Shown: piece by piece, positions 1 through 6,532 of the stretch
How the letters are laid out: every line of letters starts with the position of its first letter
Position numbering within the stretch: the stretch's first letter is position 1
Assembly (NCBI GenBank): GCA_012514915.1
Contig: JAAYZJ010000480.1
Coordinates: forward strand, 1-6,944
DNA: 6,944 nucleotides
Origin: Lentisphaerota bacterium
GTDB lineage: Bacteria; Verrucomicrobiota; Kiritimatiellia; RFP12; JAAYLN01
Direction: 5' to 3'
Position numbers and translations under genes: made by a program
The notes under the pieces: model-generated
What the model saw: only the letters and a program-made list of their open reading frames with translations
Databases searched by the model: none
What the model was told of the DNA's origin: nothing

Positions 1-1713
1 ACCGGGGCCCGCGCCGGCGTCCCAGGCGGGTGCCACGAGACGCTCCTCGCCCGGGGAGAGCAGGGCGGGGCGGTTCATCACCAGGGAGATGTCGGCAACC
101 GGGGCCGCCTCCGCCCGGGACGGCAGTCCCCAGAGTTCGACATCGATCTGCGCGAACATGGGGCGGATGCCCGGCGTGATCGACGCGCGGCGCAGCAGGG
201 TTGCGCGGTTGGTGAACGCGGCGTAATGGGCCGCCCCGGTAGCATAGCGCACGCGTGTCCAGGGGTGGCGCAAGCCCCTGCCGGTCATGCCGGGCGCGCA
301 GACCTCGTAGGCCAGCCCGAGATCCTCGAAGGCCGCCGGCGGCATCCGTTCGACCTTGGGCGTGCAGACCGGCCGCGTATTCCAGTGCTCCGCCACCGGT
401 TCGGCGTAGGGTTCGTAGCCGATGCGGGCGTCTGCCGGTCCGCATTGGGCGAGCCAGCCGCGCAACAGCGCGCGGGTGTCGTGCTGCCCGAAGGCCGAGG
501 CCATGCGCAGGCCGCCAGCGGCGTTGTGGACGATCGCGGCGGCGAGCAGGATGACCTGCGCCGCGGCGGCCAGGCGCCGGAGGCCCGCGGCGCCGCCGCG
601 CATCAGATCGGCAAGCGGTAGGACCAACGTGACCGCCAGCACTGGGAGCAGGGGCAGAAACTCCTGATTCCGGAACCAGGGGAGACCCGCCATCACATAG
701 ACAACAAACAGCAGGCCGAAAAACGGCAGCACCCCCCAGGCGCCGCGCCAGCGGCGATTCAGCCACCGTGGAAAGGCCAGCAGCACCAGGATCCCCGCCG
801 CCCAGCCGGACAGGGCGGCGGCATCGAGCAGCGCGCGGCTCTTCCACAGGCGCGCGGCTCCCGGCACGCGGGCCATCTCGCCCAGCAGCCCGGCCATTTC
901 TCCGTAGGTCCGCTGCGCGATATGGCGCGTGTTCGACATGAAAAAGTCGAAATCCCCGTAGATCAAGGGTGTCGCCCAGATGAATCCCGCGGCCAGCAGC
1001 AGCAGCGCGGCGAGCACGCCGCCCGCGCGCGCGCGGCGGGAGAGTCCCCGACGACCGGCCAGGATCCAGACGGCGACGGGCGGCAGGAGCAGCAGGGGAA
1101 GCAGCGTGTACTTGCAGCCGAACGCCACGCCCGCCGTCAGCGCGGCCGCCAGCGCCAGGCGGCGCCGCTGTTCCCGCAGCGCGGCCGCCAGCAGCCAGAG
1201 GGTCAGCACCTGCATGGCGAGCATCACGGCGTCGGTCTCGGCATAGTGGCCATGCTCGATGACCAGGGGGTGCATCCCGAACCAGGCGGCGGCCAACCAG
1301 GCGGCCAGACGATTGTCGAGCAGGCGGCCGGCCAGTCCGAACACCATCATGGCCGCGGCCGCCATGAACCCCGCGTTCCACAGGCGCGCCCGGAGGAGAT
1401 GGTCGACCTCCGGGGGGGATGCCGTGCGCACGCGCCCCGGCGCCAGCCAGCGTTCCGCGAGCCGATGGATGCGGCCGGCGGCCTCCTCGGCGCGGCGCGC
1501 CACGCGCATGATTTCAAAATAGCCGCCGGGATAGACGCGCTCGCCGACGTAGGCGGTGTGCCGGGTCCCCACGAGCCAGCGGACAATGACCTGCTCGTCG
1601 GGGTGCACCCGCTCCCACCGGGCGCCCCGCACGCACAACGCCAGCGTGCCAAGGCCCAGCGCCAGCACCGCCAGCACGACCCATCCACGCCGCATCCCCT
1701 GCCGCGAAACCAT
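1..1713 (-). CDS. GT-C membrane glycosyltransferase, GT39/PMT_2 (ArnT-like) type, 3' end missing
   Basis: The minus strand is open without a stop for 571 codons, from ATG at 1713-1711 to the window edge, so the C-terminus is not seen. Translation shows an N-terminal membrane segment (about residues 11-28). A first-loop HPDE motif follows at 37-40; an acidic pair here is typical of GT-C enzymes. Further on are a HGHYAETD stretch (154-161), a GxxFGxKY motif (K201) and many hydrophobic helices: roughly 115-131, 136-150, 162-180, 188-218, 232-248, and several after residue 300. A WFRNQEFLPLLP segment precedes the last helices, and a soluble C-terminal part ends the visible protein. Known members transfer sugars from polyprenyl-phosphate donors to lipid, protein or glycan on the outer face of the inner membrane. 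The donor and acceptor here are unknown. No in-frame ATG lies between 1713 and the in-frame stop at 1773-1771; Met7 is an alternative start. The gene is divergent from the GT2-GtrA operon. Confidence 0.8.
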   Translation of the reverse strand, partial: MVSRQGMRRGWVVLAVLALGLGTLALCVRGARWERVHPDEQVIVRWLVGTRHTAYVGERVYPGGYFEIMRVARRAEEAAGRIHRLAERWLAPGRVRTASPPEVDHLLRARLWNAGFMAAAAMMVFGLAGRLLDNRLAAWLAAAWFGMHPLVIEHGHYAETDAVMLAMQVLTLWLLAAALREQRRRLALAAALTAGVAFGCKYTLLPLLLLPPVAVWILAGRRGLSRRARAGGVLAALLLLAAGFIWATPLIYGDFDFFMSNTRHIAQRTYGEMAGLLGEMARVPGAARLWKSRALLDAAALSGWAAGILVLLAFPRWLNRRWRGAWGVLPFFGLLFVVYVMAGLPWFRNQEFLPLLPVLAVTLVLPLADLMRGGAAGLRRLAAAAQVILLAAAIVHNAAGGLRMASAFGQHDTRALLRGWLAQCGPADARIGYEPYAEPVAEHWNTRPVCTPKVERMPPAAFEDLGLAYEVCAPGMTGRGLRHPWTRVRYATGAAHYAAFTNRATLLRRASITPGIRPMFAQIDVELWGLPSRAEAAPVADISLVMNRPALLSPGEERLVAPAWDAGAGPG

Positions 1714-1809
1714 GCTTACGTTCACGAACCCCTCGCTTCCGCCGACCCTGACCCTGCATCCCGCATACGGCTACTTTACGGCATACCTGGAAAATGCAAA
1801 AATGACCGC
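1714..1809. promoter_or_regulatory. Divergent intergenic region with probable back-to-back promoters
   Basis: This 96-bp gap is the only sizeable non-coding stretch and separates two divergent transcription units, so promoters in both directions are expected here. Its right half (about 1765-1805) is visibly richer in A and T than the flanks. A weak plus-strand sigma70-like candidate is CTGACC (1748-1753) and TACTTT (1772-1777), 18 bp apart. A weak minus-strand candidate is TTGCAT (complement of 1794-1799) and TAAAGT (complement of 1773-1778), only 15 bp apart. The two would overlap at their -10 boxes. The box assignments are guesses; only the divergent arrangement is solid. No clear operator palindrome was seen. 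Confidence 0.4.
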
Positions 1810-2958
1810 ATGCCGCCCGTCCCCATCATCGTACCGGCTCTTGACCCGGATGACAACCTTCCCGCGTTGCTGCGCGCCATCCTGCGCGACAGCCGCGCGC
1901 GGCCAGTCATCCTGGTCGACGATGGCAGCGGGCCGGCCGCCGCGCCCCACCTGGCCGCCGCGGCGGGCCTACCGGGCGTCGTCCGGCTGGAGCATCCCCG
2001 CAATCTCGGCAAGGGCGCCGCGATCAAGACGGCGATCCGCTATTGCCTCGACCACATCCCCGACTGCCCCGGCGTGGTGACCGCCGACAGTGACGGACAG
2101 CACACGCCGGCCGACATTCTCGCCACGGCCGTGGCGCTGGCGGATCATCCCGGCGGGCTCATTCTCGGCGTGCGCGACTTCCGCGCGCCGGGCATTCCGG
2201 CCCGCAGCCGGCTGGGCAACCGCCTGAGCCGGCTGGTCTACCGCCTGGCCGGCGTGCACGTCGCCGACACCCAGACGGGGCTGCGCGGCATTCCCCGCCA
2301 CCTGTTGCCGGCGCTGCTGGATATCCCCTACGACCGGTACGAGTTCGAAACGGCCATGCTGATCGAAGCGGCCCGCCGGAACCTCGCGGTGCAGGAACAG
2401 CCAATCCGGACCGTCTACCTGAACCAGAACCGCGGCTCGCACTTCGCACCCCTGCGCGACTCGATCCGCATCTACCGGGTGCTGTGGCGCAACACGGCGC
2501 GCCAGATGCGGCGCTTCATCGCGACGGCGCTGGCCTCGGCCGCGCTCGACCTGCTCCTCTTCTCCCTGCTGTTCCACTGGCTGCTGCCCGGACTGGGCGT
2601 GCCGCACCTGCTGGGCGCCACGCTGCTGGCGCGGGCGGTGTCGGCCTTTTTCAACTACCTGATGAACCGCAACTACGTGTTCCGATCCCCCGGACACTGG
2701 GATCACCGCTCGTTCACCCGTTACGCCGCCCTGTGCCTCCTGCTGGCCGGCGCCTCCTACGGCGGCATGCGCCTCCTCCTGCCGCTCGTGCCGGCCTCCC
2801 GCGCCACGGGCCTCAAGGCCGGCGTCGACCTGGCCCTTTTCCTCATCAGTTTCGCGGTGCAGAAGGGCGTCGTCTTCCGGGCGCGCGCCGGCCGTGCACC
2901 GTCCAGTTCCGGCCGTGCGGACGTTCCCGCCGTCCAAACCCGCCACGCCGATGTCTGA
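1810..2958 (+). CDS. GT2 glycosyltransferase fused to a GtrA-like membrane domain
   Basis: A 382-residue protein with two domains. Residues about 4-230 are a GT-A fold GT2 enzyme of the dolichol-phosphate-sugar synthase kind: IIVPALDPDDN at the start, VDDGSG (36-41) for nucleotide binding, NLGKGAAIKTA (65-75), and the metal-binding DSDGQH (93-98). DTQTGLRG (153-160) and YEFETAML (177-184) are hallmarks of this subgroup. Residues about 233-360 are a four-helix GtrA-like domain with the typical FNYLMNRNYVFR signature. Such fusions are known. By analogy with GtrB plus GtrA they would load a sugar onto polyprenyl phosphate and help move it across the inner membrane; which sugar cannot be read from sequence. 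The reading frame is open for 296 codons upstream of 1810, but that stretch is antisense to the divergent gene. ATG 1810 sits just before the first GT2 strand and is the sensible start, though it has no strong ribosome binding site. First gene of the four-gene operon; its last 8 nt overlap the next gene. Confidence 0.88.
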   Translation: MPPVPIIVPALDPDDNLPALLRAILRDSRARPVILVDDGSGPAAAPHLAAAAGLPGVVRLEHPRNLGKGAAIKTAIRYCLDHIPDCPGVVTADSDGQHTPADILATAVALADHPGGLILGVRDFRAPGIPARSRLGNRLSRLVYRLAGVHVADTQTGLRGIPRHLLPALLDIPYDRYEFETAMLIEAARRNLAVQEQPIRTVYLNQNRGSHFAPLRDSIRIYRVLWRNTARQMRRFIATALASAALDLLLFSLLFHWLLPGLGVPHLLGATLLARAVSAFFNYLMNRNYVFRSPGHWDHRSFTRYAALCLLLAGASYGGMRLLLPLVPASRATGLKAGVDLALFLISFAVQKGVVFRARAGRAPSSSGRADVPAVQTRHADV

Positions 2959-3865
2959 GTCATCGACAAGACGCGCGGGGCACCGGCTGGCGGCCGCGTT
3001 CACGGCGCTCTGGGCAACCCTGGGGCTGCTGCCGGCGGGAGGCTGCCGGCCGCACGCGACCCTGGATGCCCCCGTCCTGATGTACCACAGCGTCGAGCCC
3101 GATCCGGGCGACTCGGTCTGGAGCGTCTCGACCAACGCTTTCGACCGGCAACTGGCCGACCTGGCCCGGCAGGGCTACACGTCGATCCTGCCGCGGGATC
3201 TCGCCCGCGCCCGGCGCGGCTGGCGGCGGCTGCCGCCCAAGCCGGTGATCCTGACCTTCGACGACGGCCTGCTCAACAACCTGCAGTATGCCGAGCCCCT
3301 GCTCCGGCAGCATGGCTTCCGCGCCATCTGCTACCTCATCATCGACCGCGTCGCGGATGCTCCCGCGGATCGCCGGACCTGGCGTGAGGCGCCCTGCCTG
3401 ACCTGGGAGGAAGTCCGCGCCATGCAGCGGCGGGGCACCTTCTCCTTCGGCGTGCATTCGCTGGCGCACACGCCGGACCCGCGCCGGGAGGCCGAAACCG
3501 TGGCGTCCGCCCGCCAGGCCTTCCGGCGCCGGACGGGACGCTCCCCCGACTCGTTCTGCTACCCGCACGGGCAGGCGCCCGATGTCCTGCGCGAGGCCGT
3601 GCAGGCGGCGGGGTTCACGACCGCCATGGTCTGCGAGGACACCTGGCACGTGTTTTCCCCCACCAACGACCTGCTGCGGATCCCGCGCGTCTCGGTCTAC
3701 GGCGGACGCCATCCGAAACGCCACGAGAGGCACGGCCTGTTCCGCGATGCCGCGGCCGCCCGGCCGGCAGCGACCTCCCCGCAACCGGACCGTGCCGGCG
3801 AACCGGCCCCGGCCCCTCGGCCGGCCGTCCACCCGCATCCCATCCCGAAGCACCCTCCGCCATGA
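2951..3865 (+). CDS. Polysaccharide deacetylase (CE4/NodB-like), probably exported
   Basis: A 304-residue protein with all three main NodB-homology motifs: TFDDG (102-106) with the catalytic base and metal-binding Asp, HSLAH (169-173) with the two metal-binding His, and CYPHG (203-207) for the active-site wall. The opening VLMYHSV (42-48) and a region resembling the N-terminus of IcaB/PgaB-type deacetylases suggest a polymeric amino-sugar substrate, but this is inference. The N-terminus has arginines, a hydrophobic stretch (13-27) and Cys32 in LPAGGC. This looks like a lipoprotein signal but has Ala rather than Leu at -3, so anchoring by lipid is uncertain. Residues about 265-304 are a Pro/Ala/His-rich tail with no recognisable domain. 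ATG 2951 overlaps the end of the GT2-GtrA gene by 8 nt. The longer frame upstream has only a GTG at 2894, which would place extra residues ahead of the signal. The stop overlaps the MBOAT start as ATGA. Expected role: removal of acetyl groups from an envelope glycan in the periplasm. Confidence 0.85.
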   Translation: MSESSTRRAGHRLAAAFTALWATLGLLPAGGCRPHATLDAPVLMYHSVEPDPGDSVWSVSTNAFDRQLADLARQGYTSILPRDLARARRGWRRLPPKPVILTFDDGLLNNLQYAEPLLRQHGFRAICYLIIDRVADAPADRRTWREAPCLTWEEVRAMQRRGTFSFGVHSLAHTPDPRREAETVASARQAFRRRTGRSPDSFCYPHGQAPDVLREAVQAAGFTTAMVCEDTWHVFSPTNDLLRIPRVSVYGGRHPKRHERHGLFRDAAAARPAATSPQPDRAGEPAPAPRPAVHPHPIPKHPPP

Positions 3866-5310
3866 TCTTCAGCTCCATCACCTTCCTGTTCTATTTCCTG
3901 CCGCTGACGCTGGCGCTGTACTACCTGACGCCACCGCGCTTCAGGAACATCACGGCGCTGCTGGCCAGCCTGCTCTTCTTTGCCTGGGGCGCCCCGCGCT
4001 TCATCCTGCTGCTCGTCGTCTCCTGCGCCCTCGACTACTGGGGCAGCCGCCACCTCCATCCCGAACGGCATCCCCTCCCCTTCCGGCGCCGCCTGCTGGC
4101 GGCGCTGCTGGTTCTCAACCTGGGGCTGCTGGGGTACTTCAAGTACGCCAACTTCTTCGTGGAGCAGCTCCAGACGGTCATGGGCTGGCTGCGGCTCGAC
4201 ACCTTCGCCTGGCGCAACGTGATCCTCCCCATCGGCATCTCCTTCTTCACCTTCCAGAAGATCAGCTACCTGGTCGACGTCTACCGGGGGGAGGTGCGGC
4301 CCGCGCGCCATGCCCTCGACCACCTGCTCTACATCGCGCTGTTTCCCCAGCTCATCGCGGGACCCATCGTCCGCTACCACGACATCGCCCTGCAGCTCGA
4401 GCACCGCCGGACGACCCTCGACGATTTTCTCGACGGCATCTGGCGCTTCTGCCTGGGGCTCGCCAAGAAAGTGCTCGTCGCCAACGCCTTCGGCCGCGTG
4501 GCCGACGCCATCTTCGGCGTGCCCGCCGGCGAGCTGGTCCCGGTCGAGGCCTGGACCGGCCTGGCGGCTTACGCCTTCCAGCTCTATTTCGATTTCGCCG
4601 GCTACTCCGACATGGCCATCGGCCTGGGCGGCATGATGGGGTTCCGTTTCCTCGAAAACTTCAACTTCCCCTACGCGTCGGCCAGCATCACCGAGTTCTG
4701 GCGCCGCTGGCACATCTCCCTGGGGCGTTTCATGATGGAGTACCTCTACGTCCCCCTCGGCGGCAACCGCCGCGGCACGAAAAAGACCCTGCGCAACCTC
4801 TGGATCGTCTTCATCGCCTCGGGTATCTGGCACGGCGCCTCGTGGAATTTCCTGTTCTGGGGACTGTGGCACGGCCTGCTGATCGCGACGGAGAAGCGGA
4901 TCGGCGCGGCGCGGCTGGCCCGCGTGCCGCGCCTCCTCGCGGTGCCGCTGACCTTCGTGCTCGTGCTCCTGGGCTGGGTCCTGTTCCGCTGCGACAACCT
5001 GCGGCACGCCGGCAAGTTCTACGGCGCGTTGTTCGGCCTGCTCCCCGCCGGCGACGCGCGCTTCTTCCGTTTTGCCGAGATCGCCGCCGACCGATCGCTC
5101 TGGCTGGTCGCGCTGATCGCCATCCCCTGTTCGTTCGCACCGCTTTTCATCCGCGGCATAGGCCACCGAGCCGCCTCGACCGAGGCCCCGCCCCCACAGC
5201 CGGCCGGCGTCCTGGTGCTCCGCACGGCGCTGGCGGCCGTGCTGCTCGCGCTCGTCGCCACCGAACTCTTCGCCATCGGCTTCAACCCCTTCATCTACTT
5301 CCGGTTCTGA
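3862..5310 (+). CDS. MBOAT O-acyltransferase, AlgI family
   Basis: A 482-residue polytopic membrane protein, close to the usual length of AlgI. It opens with the typical MIFSSITFLFYFLPL helix. Family signatures follow in order: GYFKYANFF (91-99), LPIGISFFTFQKISYLVDVYRG (122-143), LFPQLIAGPIVRY (160-172), YFDFAGYSDMAIG (242-254), NFNFPYASASITEFW (266-280), RRWHISL with His284, EYLYVPLGGNR (293-303) and GIWHGASWNF with His324, the expected invariant catalytic His. Nothing essential appears missing. Known relatives (AlgI, DltB, PatA) take an acyl group, usually acetyl, from a cytoplasmic donor and pass it across the inner membrane to a periplasmic partner. That partner is most likely the next gene. 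The start is the ATG of an ATGA overlap with the deacetylase stop, implying translational coupling. The stop is 1 nt before the next start. The true glycan acceptor is not evident, and the name algI is withheld because no alginate genes are present. Confidence 0.93.
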   Translation: MIFSSITFLFYFLPLTLALYYLTPPRFRNITALLASLLFFAWGAPRFILLLVVSCALDYWGSRHLHPERHPLPFRRRLLAALLVLNLGLLGYFKYANFFVEQLQTVMGWLRLDTFAWRNVILPIGISFFTFQKISYLVDVYRGEVRPARHALDHLLYIALFPQLIAGPIVRYHDIALQLEHRRTTLDDFLDGIWRFCLGLAKKVLVANAFGRVADAIFGVPAGELVPVEAWTGLAAYAFQLYFDFAGYSDMAIGLGGMMGFRFLENFNFPYASASITEFWRRWHISLGRFMMEYLYVPLGGNRRGTKKTLRNLWIVFIASGIWHGASWNFLFWGLWHGLLIATEKRIGAARLARVPRLLAVPLTFVLVLLGWVLFRCDNLRHAGKFYGALFGLLPAGDARFFRFAEIAADRSLWLVALIAIPCSFAPLFIRGIGHRAASTEAPPPQPAGVLVLRTALAAVLLALVATELFAIGFNPFIYFRF

Positions 5311-5311
5311 T

Positions 5312-6532
5312 ATGTCGCAATCCCGCCACCTTCTGCGCACCAGCCTGCAAATCCTGCTGATCGCGGGTTTTCTGCTGCTGCTGCTGACCCCGCATCTCGT
5401 CAAAGCGACCCGGCTCGTGCCCGAGCGCCAACTCGTCGGCATCCGCATCGGCGAGGAAAAGCGGCCGTCATTGACGTTCCGGGATTGGTTCAGCACCCGC
5501 TACGCCGGCCAGATGGACCGGTGGCTGCGTTCGGAGACGGGGCTGCATGCCCACTTCATCATGCTGAACCGCCAAATCCGCTTCCAGCTTTTCGGGCAAG
5601 TCACCCCCGCGCCCATGGAGAAGACCTCGGTCATCGCCGGAACGCCCCCCTGGCTGCATGAGAACCTCTATCTGCTCGAGGCGCTGCGGCGGCCGGTCAT
5701 CGCGCCCGACCGGCTGGACGCCTACGTCGCCTCGCTGGCCGACATCCAGGCCCGCCTGCGGCGCCACGGCAAGGCCTTCGTCGTCGTGCTGGCCCCGCAG
5801 AAGGCGTTGCTGCACAACGGGCATCTGCCCCGCTGGGCGCGCCCGCACGTGGCCGACGAGCACGCCGATTTCCCCGCCTATCTCCGCGCGCTCCGCCGCC
5901 ACGGGGTCCATCACGTCGACACGATGGCGCTGTTCCGCACCCTGCAGCCCGACCATCCCCACCTCGTGCCGCCGCACGGCGCGCACTGGAGCTATCACGG
6001 CGCCTGGATCGCCTGGCTGAACACGCTGACGAACGTCAACGCGCAGCAGGTCATCGCGCCGGTCGAGATCCCGCGCACCGACACCCTGCGGCTGCTCCCT
6101 CCCGCGGGGATGGACGACGAACTGCGCGGCCAGCTCAACCTCTACCACTCGGTCTACGCCGCGCCGGTGCCCGCCCGGTACCCGGTGCCCGCCGCGCTCA
6201 CCAACACCCCCGCGCCCCCGCTCCACGTGATGGTGGTCGGCGACAGCTTCGGCTTCGGACTGGTCGATGCCATGGCGCGCGCGCCGCTGTGCGCCTCCAT
6301 CCGCTACCTGTACTACATGCGCAACATCTACGAGGCGACCCCGCCGCAGTTCGATCCGCGCCAATCGCCGATCTATTCCCGGCTGCGCAATCTCGGCTTC
6401 AAGAAGGACTATGCCGTGCCCGATGCCGAGCTGATGAAGGACGTCAATCTCGTCGTCCTGGTCTGCACCTCGTTCAACATCGACAAGTTCGGCTGGGGAT
6501 TCGACCGGATGGTCAAGGCGCTTCCCGAGTAG
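5312..6532 (+). CDS. AlgJ/AlgX-like SGNH-type O-acetyltransferase, MBOAT partner
   Basis: A 406-residue protein, similar in size to AlgJ. A single N-terminal hydrophobic helix (about 11-27) would anchor it in the inner membrane with the rest in the periplasm. Residues 54-94 match the usual entry of the family (a Phe-x-x-Trp region, then the RQIRFQLFG segment), followed by VIAGTPPWL (107-115), equivalent to the 'G-x-x-x-WL' strand. GDSFG (310-314) supplies the candidate catalytic Ser312. AHWSYHGAW (224-232) supplies His225 and Trp226 of the D-x-H-W motif, but the Asp position is Gly223. AlgX and AlgJ use Ser, His and Asp to move acetyl groups onto polysaccharide hydroxyls; this protein has two of the three at the expected places. 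Its placement 1 nt after the MBOAT stop is the classic pairing and supports a joint acylation role. Its last 20 nt overlap the convergent TrmJ-like gene. Recognition of family is firm; substrate and catalytic competence are not. Confidence 0.82.
   Translation: MSQSRHLLRTSLQILLIAGFLLLLLTPHLVKATRLVPERQLVGIRIGEEKRPSLTFRDWFSTRYAGQMDRWLRSETGLHAHFIMLNRQIRFQLFGQVTPAPMEKTSVIAGTPPWLHENLYLLEALRRPVIAPDRLDAYVASLADIQARLRRHGKAFVVVLAPQKALLHNGHLPRWARPHVADEHADFPAYLRALRRHGVHHVDTMALFRTLQPDHPHLVPPHGAHWSYHGAWIAWLNTLTNVNAQQVIAPVEIPRTDTLRLLPPAGMDDELRGQLNLYHSVYAAPVPARYPVPAALTNTPAPPLHVMVVGDSFGFGLVDAMARAPLCASIRYLYYMRNIYEATPPQFDPRQSPIYSRLRNLGFKKDYAVPDAELMKDVNLVVLVCTSFNIDKFGWGFDRMVKALPE

Noticed and set aside
1024..1035. 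Alternating CG run with Z-DNA or hairpin potential
   Set aside because: It sits inside the GT-C coding sequence, encodes an Arg/Ala loop next to a membrane helix, and is expected by chance at this GC content.
922..1809. Long plus-strand in-frame extension (296 codons) upstream of the GT2-GtrA start
   Set aside because: Its translation is rich in Gln, Arg, Gly and His with no domain, and it is antisense to the GT-C gene, whose translation shows clear motifs and membrane helices.
1969..3135. 388-codon minus-strand open frame opposite the GT2-GtrA gene
   Set aside because: Low-complexity shadow with no recognisable motif; the plus strand encodes GT2 and GtrA signatures.
3582..5360. 592-codon plus-strand open frame overlapping the deacetylase and MBOAT genes
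   Set aside because: Pro/Arg/Ala-rich translation in an alternative frame with no domain; the frames used by the two real genes show full motif sets.
5366..5388. Short CTG repeat
   Set aside because: Encodes the Leu-rich membrane anchor of the SGNH protein; ordinary codon repetition.
3697..5496. 599-codon minus-strand open frame opposite the MBOAT gene
   Set aside because: Composition is Glu/Gly/Gln/Val-rich without domains, the usual shadow of a GC-rich gene; the plus strand has unmistakable MBOAT motifs.
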